Positions 55,302 through 64,000 of a DNA stretch of 64,000 nt are shown piece by piece; positions within the stretch are counted from its first letter, which is position 1, and each line of letters opens with the position of its first letter. Under the pieces are notes generated by a model. That model was not told the DNA's origin. It saw only the letters and a list, made by a program, of their open reading frames with translations, and made no database searches. Source of the stretch: Aphrophora alni (lineage: Eukaryota; Arthropoda; Insecta; Hemiptera; Aphrophoridae); the NCBI GenBank assembly GCA_963513935.1, contig OY740774.1, positions 90,966,424 to 91,030,423 on the forward strand, in the 5' to 3' direction. The position numbers and the translations under genes are program-made.

Positions 55302-58082
55302 CTAGATTTGTAACAAGGAAGTAAAATTAGTCTTCCTTCTAAAAAATAAATAATGGATATAGTTACTTCAGTTGTTTTGTGATAATATATGGATCATTTA
55401 ACAGTTGAAAGTTCATTGATAACCATAATATGTAGATAGATATAGATAGTTATCGTTTGATGTAAAATATAAATATGTTTTATTTGAAGTCCATTTTATT
55501 CCTTTAAAGTCTCTAGTAATGAAAACAACTTTTGTACAAATAAATATTTTGAATATGAATGCGGCAGGTAAACAGCAATTATCGTGGAGTCAAACTAGGT
55601 ACAAGGTAAATCAGCTGCAACGCAGGATAATTCCTGTTCTACAATTTCCTGTTATGTTGTATTTCTAAAGATTGTGTACAGGTTAGTAGGTAGAGTTTGT
55701 ATTTAGTAAATTATATGAAAGTCAGATTGTTTGCTATTCATCACCTCATCGGATGAAGAGCTTTTATGAGCATTATAAATTGTAATTCTTGCCAAAAATA
55801 AATAAATAAATTTATTATTCTGTTCTATATATATGCTAACAATTCCATTCCTAACTTATATACATAATAAGTTTATGAAGATTAAGGTTCGTAATGATCG
55901 GCGTAAGGTTAAGTATCTGTTTTACAAATCGCAAAGAGGACTGATGGTGGACATAACTATAAATCTAAACTTTAAATAAACATAATCTACTTGTATTATT
56001 TATTATGCACAGTGAAGGTTTTATTTATAATGTTAAAAAAAAATAAATATACCTCTTCTTCAGGGAAATCGTGATTTATCAAATATACTACTCTCCTGTG
56101 AGAAAACGCCTCTTTAAGATCATCAGCTATTTTTAAAACATCTTCGCATTTTTCTAAAGGAGGTGTTGCATTAGCTAAAACAAAAGACAACATTTTTTAA
56201 AAAGAAAGCGTCGATTAAAAATTTGTATTTGACTCTAGAGTGTGAACGTCGAATGATTATTTTGCCTGTTTTGATTTAAAACTAAAATAAATTGGTGTAT
56301 GAGGTTATACATTATTTTATGTAATACGTTAGTGCCACCAAAGATTAAAAAACTTCTACGTTTGATATGTCTGTACGTGGGAGGGGGGGAATACAGTTAG
56401 TTTCATTAGTCCCTGATTTTTTTAAAATACGTGCCTTATACCTACAATATTATTAAGTGGAAACTGATTTTTTAATACATGATACAAATAATAAAACTAT
56501 TCTTAAAAATTACGTTTTCACAAATCATACATCCTATTTATATTTTAACAATATTGGATGTTTAGAAGATAGTTTAACACATTTAATTTTAATTTACAGA
56601 GTTTTATTGGAGTAAACTATAATTAATCCAATAAAAAAAGAAACAAATTTAAATGATTTATAAAGTTAAATAAATTCCCATAGTGTGATCCTTAATTTAA
56701 ATGTTTGTATAATGCCACATTAATCACGAAATAATGCTATAAAGTTGTATAAGGGAGAAAAATATCCATCCGTATCACCATCCTGGAACCAAATTTTACC
56801 TACTTTTGGGTCAATTAGAAAAATCCCTAATCATCTATTTTTTTATTACGTTTTGCCCCATCCTCTTAACAATGTTTTAAATAATAACACTATTTACTTT
56901 ACTGAAGTTTTAACAAATTGTGTGTCCAAAACTAGATCCAAAAGTTGGAAATAAAAATTTTAAAAATAATCTTTTGCCAAGCTACTTTTAAATAAATATA
57001 TTTTCAACATTACCTACTTTAATATCGTTTTATATTGGTTACCGTATTGTAAAGAAAGGTTGACCAAATAATTTTAAACTTTATCATGATATTTTGCCTG
57101 ACGAGTGATATCAGAATTATTTAGGTAAACACTTATTCAATCAGGTTATGGTCATGATAATAATAATTTGCTTGTTTCTGTACTCCTGAAACTGATCATT
57201 TAAAAATTTGATATTTTAATCAAAGTTTTTATTTATGTATTAGTATTAAATATTTTTATTTATCTAAAAGACGTTCTAGACGGGAAGAAATGTTTAATGT
57301 ATACATCTCCTATGGCTACCCCGCCTTATTCTCTGTTATTTCATTGTTTTGGTGTATTTGTGACGTGTAAATTGACCAACTATTGAAAAGGAATAGAACT
57401 AGTTTTTTAATTATTATAAAAGTTGGATAGTAAAATATTACTTTTTATAGAGTAGAAGTTTGGTAAATACTTTTAGACTGATTAGTTGTTCTTAAGCACA
57501 AGTAATCAATAATGTAAAAACCAAAATACACAACAATTTTTTTTGACAACATGCTATTGAGTTACATTTATTATTTAAAATTACAACTACATGTTTTGGG
57601 ATCTAAAAACAAAATAAATTTTGTGTTTGTTTATATTTTTTTGAACAATCAAAACTAAAGGAATATTGTATTAAGTCACAATTTATTATCTCTGATTTCG
57701 GGTGATTTTGGAATTAGGAGGAACAAAAATACTAAACATAAAGGACACTTTTCGTAAGTCTGTTTGTTTTCATATTTCTCTGAAATTATAATACATATTT
57801 AAATAAAACTCGGAAACGATATAAACGTACAAACTTGTTTGATAATTTAAAATATTTTTCATCTAGTTATTAAAATCGCTAAAAATCTTAATTATAATTA
57901 GTTGTAATTAGTTAAACACTATCAACTCTGAAAACATCAAGCAAATAGTAATAAGGATTCAAAACTTTGTTGTTATAAAAATATAACACTAATTCTACAA
58001 AACATTCAACATAATACAAACCGATTTTACTAAAGTCAATGATCGTGATTTCGTTCGTTTCCAACAGAGTAGGTCCTCCCAT
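42983..58082 (-). CDS. 2-oxoglutarate/Fe(II)-dependent dioxygenase, isopenicillin N synthase-like; 7 coding exons
   Basis: Joined exons (58082-58022, 56174-56053, 53015-52897, 47185-47016, 44680-44490, 44147-44037, 43180-42983) total 972 bases and translate to 323 residues with no internal stop. All six introns are GT-AG (1847, 3037, 5711, 2335, 342 and 856 bp; phases 1, 0, 2, 1, 0, 0). Residues ~11-115 match the DIOX_N domain: an 'ITIIDFSKI' start, 'YLINHDF' where the family usually has NHGI/V, '[12 protein letters not shown]', and 'HGYVP'. Residues ~180-290 are the double-stranded beta-helix 2OG-FeII_Oxy domain, with HTDYG (H203, D205), [14 protein letters not shown] (H260) and RYS (R275, S277). 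These are the complete iron triad and 2OG-binding pair, so the enzyme should be active. Length is normal for the family. The reaction class is O2 and 2OG-dependent oxidation, probably cytosolic as no signal peptide or membrane segment is seen. The substrate cannot be told from sequence. A non-coding 5' exon upstream is possible. Confidence 0.93.
44037..44147 (-). CDS. dioxygenase exon 6
   Basis: Acceptor TTTTTAG, donor GTAAGT, exactly 37 codons (residues 222-258) with phase-0 junctions on both sides. It encodes '[20 protein letters not shown]' followed by [13 protein letters not shown], matching the family pattern G.W..V...PGA..VN.GD.L...TNG.YK.. that leads straight into the HRV of the last exon. 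Confidence 0.95.
44490..44680 (-). CDS. dioxygenase exon 5 (iron ligands H203, D205)
   Basis: Acceptor TTGTTCCAG, donor GTAATG, 191 bases, residues 158-221. '[10 protein letters not shown]' is the barrel strand with the conserved Tyr-Pro. '[15 protein letters not shown]' carries the HxD iron ligands, followed by 'GGLEV' continuing into the next exon. This is the diagnostic exon for the enzyme class. Confidence 0.95.
47016..47185 (-). CDS. dioxygenase exon 4
   Basis: Acceptor TTTTTATAG, donor GTATGT, 170 bases, residues 101-157 plus one base of Gly158. Contains '[10 protein letters not shown]', matching the family pattern D.KE.F.., and the amphipathic helix '[17 protein letters not shown]' that precedes the catalytic barrel. 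The open frame runs on past the donor, but those extra residues (MLNR) are intronic. Confidence 0.92.
47570..47602. repeat. (AT)n-(TG)n microsatellite in intron 4 to 3 region
   Basis: About 5 AT then 11 TG units, inside intron 3 of the dioxygenase gene (52896-47186). Confidence 0.95.
49440..49451. repeat. poly-C run in intron 3
   Basis: Eleven to twelve C in a row within AT-rich intron sequence. Similar runs lie at about 46138-46145 and 50370-50379 (C) and 59795-59804 (G). Confidence 0.95.
51480..52320. other. GC-richer, strand-asymmetric block inside intron 3
   Basis: About 800 bases that are C-rich on the plus strand and clearly less AT-rich than the flanks. Minus-strand frames 51945-51658 (95 codons, Lys/Ser/Glu-rich) and 52233-52033 (66 codons, basic) look more coding-like than most here, but show no domain and no start/splice model that I trust. 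The block could be a nested retroelement (LTR or untranslated region) or a gene exon in the same orientation as the host gene. Confidence 0.35.
52897..53015 (-). CDS. dioxygenase exon 3 (DIOX_N)
   Basis: The acceptor TTTATAG and donor GTAAGA bound 119 bases encoding residues 62-100 plus two bases of Gln101. The segment '[16 protein letters not shown]' and then 'NPHGYVP' is the typical FFxLPxExKxKY ... GY motif of the superfamily. This exon is too short to show as a long open frame, and was placed by phase and family match. Confidence 0.92.
53696..53728 (+). repeat. CTGAAGATG-stem-CGAAAC motif, copy 6 (GATGATGG variant)
   Basis: ATGATGATGGTTACTTCGAC followed by ATTGAAACGTCG. Lies in intron 2 of the dioxygenase gene on the opposite strand. 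Confidence 0.5.
54345..54377 (-). repeat. CTGAAGATG-stem-CGAAAC motif, copy 7
   Basis: Minus strand CTGAAGAT, stem GCTGCC, loop TGT, stem GGCAGC, then GAAACATGTAGCC. The best-formed stem of all copies. Confidence 0.75.
54784..54819 (+). repeat. CTGAAGATG-stem-CGAAAC motif, copy 8
   Basis: The mirror copy in the right arm of the foldback element, identical in the core to copy 7. Confidence 0.75.
55140..55299. repeat. (AT)n microsatellite, about 160 bp with interruptions
   Basis: Two long AT blocks separated by 'aatatt', 'tacat' and 'ttgtat' interruptions, in intron 2 of the dioxygenase gene. Confidence 0.95.
56053..56174 (-). CDS. dioxygenase exon 2 (DIOX_N)
   Basis: The acceptor is a T-rich tract ending TTTTAG; the donor is GTATAT. 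It encodes residues 21-61, including '[13 protein letters not shown]' and '[13 protein letters not shown]', which match the family helix and the strand-turn that normally reads GFFYLVNHGI. The Gly-to-Asp change in NHG is a small departure from the consensus. Confidence 0.92.
58022..58082 (-). CDS. dioxygenase exon 1 (start codon)
   Basis: Encodes [20 protein letters not shown] plus the first base of an Ala codon. The ATG at 58082 is chosen because the longer frame upstream begins only with GTG and no in-frame ATG precedes it. '[10 protein letters not shown]' is the usual opening strand of the DIOX_N domain. The donor is GTTTGT (58021 downward); the split codon G|CT joins exon 2 as Ala21. Confidence 0.85.
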
Positions 58083-58589
58083 AATAGTAAAGTTTAGTTC
58101 AAGACTTAAACCTAATAACACTCACAGAACTAAACTCGTGTAACACTATACAGTACCAAATCATATAACCTTGCAACGCTCATAAAGTATGATAATATTC
58201 AGAACCAATATGGGAGGGGGGAATACTGAACGCCATAGTTCAAACTGGTTATCGTTATTTAACATGTTTAACCTTATTTATTTAATTATGTACAGAGTGT
58301 CTCAAACGTCAGGTTCTCATTACTCCAAACTAAAGTATAAAATAATATATTATTTTAAGGATACGAAATAAAATAATAAGAAAATTTTTAAATACAATAA
58401 TTATCAGTAATATCGTACAATAATTCCTGGAGATTTATTTAGTTTTACATATATGGCCTTGGTTGATATTTAGTAAAATATAGACATTGGATTTTCGTTG
58501 TGGTTTAAAGGCGAAAAACCTCTCGGTTTTTATTGCCTTATTGAAAAAGGAAACAAGATCAAATAAGACCCTCAGCATTCGAATAAATA

Positions 58590-58720
58590 ATAGTGTCAAT
58601 GTCGGGAAATAACAAAAGTTGGTCTATAGAGACCAGATATGAAAGAAAGGGTACTTACACAAGACTACATGATGAAAAGTGTAGATACAGCTTAGTTTCC
58701 TCGGGATTGCCAAACCCGTA
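58590..58720 (+). repeat. dispersed repeat, copy A
   Basis: 'caagactacatgatgaaaag' and then 'agcttagtttcctcgggatt' align with 63352-63400. Earlier parts ('gtcaatgtcggg', 'agttggt') align more loosely. Element family unknown. Confidence 0.55.
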
Positions 58721-59674
58721 AATAACAAACGTGAGCCTCTCAAGGTTGGAGTAATTGGAATTCATTACATTACGCCTTAGAGATCCACTTCTTTGTTTGC
58801 TAAACTCCACCAACATACAAATATAATTGTTGTTTTTGACATTCACCCTTTAGGGAAAAATAAAGTATTACATTTGCTAAGATACATCAGTGTATAACAT
58901 AATGTAGTGAGTAAATTCTCATAAAGTTACATTAAAAATAAAGTTTTAATTGTGTTTAAGTATGTTTTCAGAAACCTATCCTCTACTAAAGTCTCAAACA
59001 AAACGTATTTCTGGCAATACATTTATAAAATATTGGTTCATGAAATAAGTTGAAATTTAAGTTACAGTTTTGAACTATAACAATAACCAACTACAAATTG
59101 TTATATAAGTTTGCCTGAATTTCTCCTTTAGTTAAATCAACAAAAGGTGTAGGTCGACATCCCTCAAAGAGCCTGTTTGTGATTTATCAATTTAAAAAAA
59201 CACCGATCTGTTATAAAATATGTGTTGTCAAAATCAGTTTACCTGATTTTCCTAAATTGTTGTGAAATGTGTATATTAATAACCCAAACCAGTGTACAAG
59301 ATTCTACTAATACGAATTTGCATTTAATAATGATTCTATTTTCATAAAATAAAACCAAAATTAACTTTCTCCATTTAAAAATTCATTAAACATAAATTCA
59401 GTTTAGAATGTGTTTATGACTAAAGTGAAGCACATTTACCACGTATGTAAATATTTGATTAACTAACTCCAAAATTAATGTCAGGATTCATAGTTAAATT
59501 TTACTTTTTTAAAGATAAATACTGAACTGACATTTTTGGCTACAAGTAGTTTTTTGTTTGGTTTGAGTGTGGTTTTGGGAACATTTGTGTTTTGAAATTT
59601 AAGTTAGAACAAGGTTGTGTAGTTACAGTAGGAGCATAAAATAAGTTGCTGTCCTTGACGTTACCAGAAGTGGA

Positions 59675-59715
59675 CCATTAGATGACAGCACTAGAACCTC
59701 TAATGTGTGAACTTC
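59675..59715 (-). repeat. dispersed repeat fragment, copy B
   Basis: Reverse complement matches 28160-28201 ('ttagaggttctagtgctgtc' versus 'ttagaggctctagtgctgcc'). Confidence 0.6.
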
Positions 59716-59902
59716 AAATTAATGTCACTATTTCTTTTTATTTCATTTCACCAAGTAAATCATTATAGGCAATAATTTGTTAAAATCCAACACAGGGGGG
59801 GGGGTTTGCTTTTGTTTCTACTAAAAGTAAAATTCTGTTTCTTCATAATGATGATTAGTAATAGTAATAAGGGGGTTTGTAAAAGTACTTATTCATTCAT
59901 TT

Positions 59903-59903
<1 letters not shown>

Positions 59904-59986
<83 letters not shown>
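59904..59986. repeat. (TG)n microsatellite
   Basis: About 41 TG units with one TA interruption. The Cys-Val ORFs are artefacts. Confidence 0.97.
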
Positions 59987-59990
<4 letters not shown>

Positions 59991-60118
59991 TACATACACA
60001 CCGGGTTTTCATAAAATCTGAATACCTCTCGATATTTTGTCTGCGAATAAACACACACCAATGCAATTATAGGATAATGTTCTTATTATAGTTAACAGCA
60101 GTTTGATACATACAACTG

Positions 60119-60120
<2 letters not shown>

Positions 60121-60165
<45 letters not shown>
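60121..60165. repeat. (AT)n microsatellite
   Basis: About 22 AT units. Confidence 0.97.
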
Positions 60166-60170
<5 letters not shown>

Positions 60171-60659
60171 AATAATAACTAAATATATAAATATTTGTTT
60201 GGAAAATATATCCTGGGTACTTTATGTAATGTATTGTATGTCTAGCATTACAGAAATATCCTTATTTTTTGTGAAATAATAGGGTTAGTTATTATTTTCG
60301 TTATGTAGGTCTGGTATACAAATGTCATCCAATCTGATGTAGACAACAAAATTCGCCACCAATCACAGTGTTCCTCTTTTTATTCATGATGTTGGGTCAA
60401 GACATTATCTTTTTAACCCGCAAGAGAATTAACCGCCGAACCTTTTACACACAAAGCAAGAGTAAACTGTTGGTTCTACAAATTGTAAAGCGAAATCAAA
60501 TGTTTGTTTCATAGTTTGACTCATATTTTATTAAAAGTTCCCATAAGCAATTACTTTGTATGAAAATACATTTAATTTCCAATATTATACTTCTCTTAGT
60601 AAATTTAGTAAGAAGCATTTAATTGTTAGTTATATCTCAAATAATCAATAATAATTTGA

Positions 60660-60812
60660 GGATAAAATAAAGCAAAAACTTAAAGTTTCAAATATTTTAT
60701 TAATATAAATGAGCTAAAATTGTTTCGCCTTGCGGCATCATCGGGCAACATTTGCTATATTTTATCCTTGAATATGGAGTTTCAACAAGAAATATCTGCT
60801 ATTATATTAGTT
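60660..60812 (-). mobile_element. foldback family, partial copy
   Basis: 60660-60750 is the reverse complement of 61034-61128. The right part (60760-60812, 'ttttatccttgaatatgg' onwards) instead matches the right flank of the 61.1-kb copy in direct orientation. It contains a CGATGATG-GCC-GCAA-GGC-GAAAC hairpin at 60745-60721. Confidence 0.75.
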
Positions 60813-60984
60813 GAATAATAATTTGGTTAGTTTTATTTAATATTATTAATTATAAGATGTACAGAATCAATAACGAAGGAATTACTTTAATAAATCTAAA
60901 ATATAATTTAACAGAGAAAAAAAAAATCCTACTTGTACTTTTATATTCACACTTAAGTCCCATTTGCGTGACGTATTAGAAATA

Positions 60985-61128
60985 CAAGGATAAAATAAAG
61001 CAATAAAGCTTAAAGTTTCAAAATATAAATGAGTTGCCCGATGATGTCACAAGGCGAAACCATTGTCGCTCATTTATATTATTAAAATATTTTGAAACTT
61101 TAAGCTTTATTGCTTTATTTTATCCTTG
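60985..61128. mobile_element. foldback element with perfect 42-bp terminal inverted repeats
   Basis: 60985-61026 and 61087-61128 are exact reverse complements over 42 bases (start 'caaggataaaataaagcaat'). The 60-base interior holds 'cccgatgatgtcacaaggcg' then 'aaaccattgtcgctc', another member of the hairpin motif with a broken stem. Confidence 0.88.
61037..61060 (+). repeat. CTGAAGATG-stem-CGAAAC motif, CCCGATGATG subtype
   Basis: CCCGATGATGTCACAAGGCG then AAAC. The stem pairs in the 60.7-kb copy (GCC/GGC) but not here (GTC/GGC), so this copy is decayed. Confidence 0.55.
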
Positions 61129-61436
61129 AATATGGGGTTACAACAAGAAATATCTACTATTACATTAAAATTGTATTAGAAATAGTTGGAGGTGAAACAA
61201 TATAAATGACGTGGACAGTGCTTTACAATATAAATTACAATATGCAAATATGCAGATGCATATAGTTTGGATCTGTAAACGTTAGTTATGTATTTATATA
61301 TGCGAGGATCCGTGTACAAATTAATCCCAGAAGTGTTCACTGAGTAGGTCAGCTGTGTTTGTAAAGGATATTATAGTGGTCTTAATTTACATATATTACA
61401 CACACAGTGTCAGTAGGATTTGTGTGGATGTAGCAA

Positions 61437-61471
61437 CTGAAGATGATGACTAACTAATTGAAACTTCGGGG
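61437..61471 (+). repeat. CTGAAGATG-stem-CGAAAC motif, copy at 61.4 kb
   Basis: CTGAAGATGATGACTAACTA then ATTGAAACTTCGGGG. Weak stem. Confidence 0.5.
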
Positions 61472-63044
61472 TTGTAGACACCTGTGCTTTTATTCACTTG
61501 CTGGTTTACATTACATTGTTTAGGGCAACCTCATTACTTGTTTTTTTATAGATATTAGGAAACCTAATATAACAATTTCTACCATTTAATTCTGTGCAAC
61601 GTTTCATGTACACTTATCAATAAATAAATCCACAAAGAATGTGTAAAATATCAATGTATTATGCAGTTTGCGTAATTGCTACCACGGGATAGGTTGCACA
61701 TAATTTTCCAGAAAAAAAAGTAAATATCCGATGAACGACATATATTTCAAATTCAGAAAGCACAACTGAATATTCCTGTAAATAAATATTTTATTATAAC
61801 AAAATGAAATGTACACGCCTAAAAATGAAGTACTTACTATTTAAAAACAAAACATTTTGTGCGTTATGCTTGTTTTTGATGTACGCCATATTTTTATTTC
61901 TAGAAGTATTGAATATTAAAATCTATTAAATTTGTACGGAATGAGATATTTCTTTTCAGACCGTGGAGACTGTCTCTTATGAATATCCAACATTACTATT
62001 ATTTTGTCCTAAGAAATGTAAAACATTTTTGTTTTAAAACAATTATCTCATTTATTATTATTTTATTTTTTCTACATTTTCGAAAAAGTAAAACATATAA
62101 TTTATTGATTTATTTTCGTAGTTATTTCAAAAAAAAAATAGTAAGTATTCAGTAAATAAGTATATAAGATAAAGTCTTACTTGAATAAATAAGTTTAAAT
62201 ATTTCAATTGTTTTGTCGCTAAGAACTATAAGAATTGTCACCGTTGCTGTTTGAGTTCGGATTTGATGGTTTCCTGTTCCTATTAATTACAGGAATAAAA
62301 GTGACAGCAAAATACAAACCTTTTACGTTGGATTATTTCATATTATTTAGTCATCTAATCCAGGTGGAAAACACAGAATTAAATGTAGCGAATGAGTATT
62401 ATTATTATTTTGAACAAACCACACATCCAAGTGGAGTAACACATACCCTGATTTTGAAATTTGGATTTTACAGTAGTACTAGTATTTGGGGTAATGATAG
62501 TCAATAACGGTACAAGCTTTCAGATGGACTGACAGAAAAATATATTAGGGTTACGAACGAATATTGTATGTTTATTTTTCCAGTGACAAAACGTTCAACA
62601 TTAACGAAAATATTAGTGAAAAGTATATAAATATTATTTACCTATCAGAAAAAAAAATGTGCACAGAGTGATGAGTTATTTGAAATGCTAATTAGGTCAG
62701 AGACAGCTGAGAAAAGTAGGTATTACACAATTCATTTTGATGATGATTTGTTAATGGAATTAAGTGATGTTATGGTACAGTTACAAAGTAACGTTATAAA
62801 AAAGTTATAAGACAACGAGTATACATTTCTTCATGTTATTTCACACTTTGAACTTCTGTTAAAATCTGATTTCATGATTACATATTACGCAATAGATTTA
62901 GTTATACTGACAGCTTAGCTTTACTTTATTAACCTCTGAGTCCTTATTTTACGACAGTAGTTTTATTTTCTAACAAAGATCAAAGCATTTTGGGCCTTAG
63001 TGTTTTATTTTTAAGGTTATGTCACATGAAAACTAGAGTTGATC

Positions 63045-63068
63045 AATACTCTCGAAACGTCGAGTATT
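63045..63068 (+). repeat. hairpin AATACTC-10-GAGTATT containing CGAAACG
   Basis: A perfect 7-bp stem whose 10-base loop is TCGAAACGTC, preceded by 'gagttgatc'. It shares the CGAAACGTCG core with the motif copy at 53.7 kb but has a different fold. Confidence 0.55.
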
Positions 63069-63284
63069 ATTTTTATGGATGGATAATAACAAATGTCCGA
63101 ATATAGGAGACCAATAATACGGACCATCCGGCATTATACAAACCTTAACAACATAGTAAATACGACTATTTCCACTTTAGTTTTGCACATACGGATGCAG
63201 TATATTGGCTATAAATAGCAATACAATTCAAATAGTAAAATTTTCTAGGGATGAAAATCCCTACCTCACGACATTATTAATATT

Positions 63285-63405
63285 GTCAGGGTGTGAATTA
63301 ACAATTAAGTTGGTTAAATAGGAAAGGTGAAGGAGAGGAATCTAAATTCAAGACTACATGAAAAATGTTGTAAATCTAGCTAGTTTCCTATGGGATTGCA
63401 AAATC
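63285..63405 (+). repeat. dispersed repeat, copy B
   Basis: 'caagactacatgaaaaatg' and 'agctagtttcctatgggatt' match copy A at 58590-58720. Confidence 0.55.
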
Positions 63406-64000
63406 TGTTTTCACGTAAGTGAGAAACTGAGGGCAAACACATGTATGTGTTTTATTAAACCACAGATATAAAATATAAATATATAGAATTTGTCAGGTTA
63501 ACAAAATTTGTATCATTGTTTATATCAACATATTTCATATAAGATACTCACAGTAATGTTGTTATATCTAACCAAGCAATAAAGTTACTGAAATTGTATT
63601 TAAACTGAAATAAACGTAGCGTGAATATTGCCGAGCTCTAGTTGGAAACTTTCTGCTTTGTGTTTTCCTCAAACTTTTATAAACAAAGTTATCATACATC
63701 CCTAGTGGTGAACGTTTTAAAGTCAAATTAAGGTGCATCAGTAAATAAAATTTTATTCTATGCACTAAAATCAAACGGTTTAAATTAATTTATTATTAAC
63801 ATTATTTATGGTAATTTTATACATAAAAATACTTCTTTTTTTTTAAACTGAAGAACAAACAGCGATAACACTTTATTGATATTTTCTTTGTAGTTTACCT
63901 ATTACAAATAACCTATTTTACTTACAAAACCTATGTGTGTGAAAGTACCGAGTTCAATCTCTATGGACTCAATAAGTTACGATGTTACAAAACATGTAAC

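Larger units (their letters stand above)
61480..64000. other. no recognisable gene
   Basis: AT-rich sequence. The 90-codon frame at 62235-62507 starts on TTG and has no domain. 63270-63410 carries the second copy of the 58.6-kb dispersed repeat. Confidence 0.5.

Noticed and set aside
57912..58121. 69-codon minus-strand ORF as a separate gene starting at 58121
   Set aside because: It begins with GTG. Only its central part from ATG 58082 to the donor at 58021 is coding (exon 1 of the dioxygenase).
59795..59804. Poly-G and poly-C runs as G-quadruplexes
   Set aside because: Single runs of 9-12 bases without the four spaced G-tracts a canonical intramolecular quadruplex needs.
62235..62507. 90-codon plus-strand ORF
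   Set aside because: Starts at TTG, has no domain motif, and its composition is as expected for AT-rich chance frames.
63925..63965. B-box-like 'gagttcaatctc' suggesting a tRNA or tRNA-derived SINE
   Set aside because: No A-box at the right distance and no cloverleaf could be folded by eye.

Overview
The window is AT-rich (roughly 70% A+T by eye) eukaryotic DNA. It has large introns, long dinucleotide microsatellites and several decayed repeat families. It shows no operons, bacterial promoters, rRNA, tRNA or CRISPR array that I can support. An animal genome fits best. A short (CCTAA)n run at 3787-3805, the complement of the TTAGG arthropod telomere unit, together with the repeat style, hints at an arthropod; this is inference only.

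The one gene I can reconstruct with confidence is on the minus strand, from 58082 down to 42983. Seven coding exons join in frame across six GT-AG introns to give 972 coding bases (323 residues plus stop). The product is a 2-oxoglutarate/Fe(II)-dependent dioxygenase of the isopenicillin N synthase-like superfamily. It has a DIOX_N domain, the iron triad H203-x-D205...H260 and the 2OG-binding pair R275-x-S277. The ORF fragments visible in single frames at about 58.0, 56.1, 47.1 and 43.1 kb are pieces of this gene.

Layout. 1-42.9 kb is intergenic or unrecognised. It holds a 23-bp/69-bp minisatellite (8.7-9.3 kb), a ~410-bp segmental duplication (7.2 and 7.9 kb), a dispersed repeat pair (9.85 and 17.6 kb), a relic of a non-LTR retrotransposon (15.4 kb, minus strand), a 127-bp tandem repeat (26.5-26.9 kb), very long (TG)n, (AT)n-(AG)n and (GA)n tracts, and a possible MITE with ~75-bp terminal inverted repeats (41.9-42.3 kb). 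43-58 kb is the dioxygenase gene. Its intron 2 contains a near-perfect 290-bp inverted repeat with an 18-base loop, and its intron 3 contains a more GC-rich block. 58-64 kb is intergenic, with further foldback copies (60.7-61.2 kb), microsatellites and a dispersed repeat pair.

The most interesting unlisted structure is a recurring short motif: CTGAAGATG, a small stem-loop, then CGAAAC or TGAAAC. I found about a dozen occurrences on both strands at 4.5, 12.5, 15.9, 23.6, 37.3, 53.7, 54.4, 54.8, 60.7, 61.0, 61.4 and 63.0 kb, mostly in otherwise unrelated sequence. Two of the loci are foldback (inverted-repeat) structures. It looks like the conserved core of a mobile element family, possibly ribozyme-like, and is worth a structural search. 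All coordinates were derived by reading, without alignment software.
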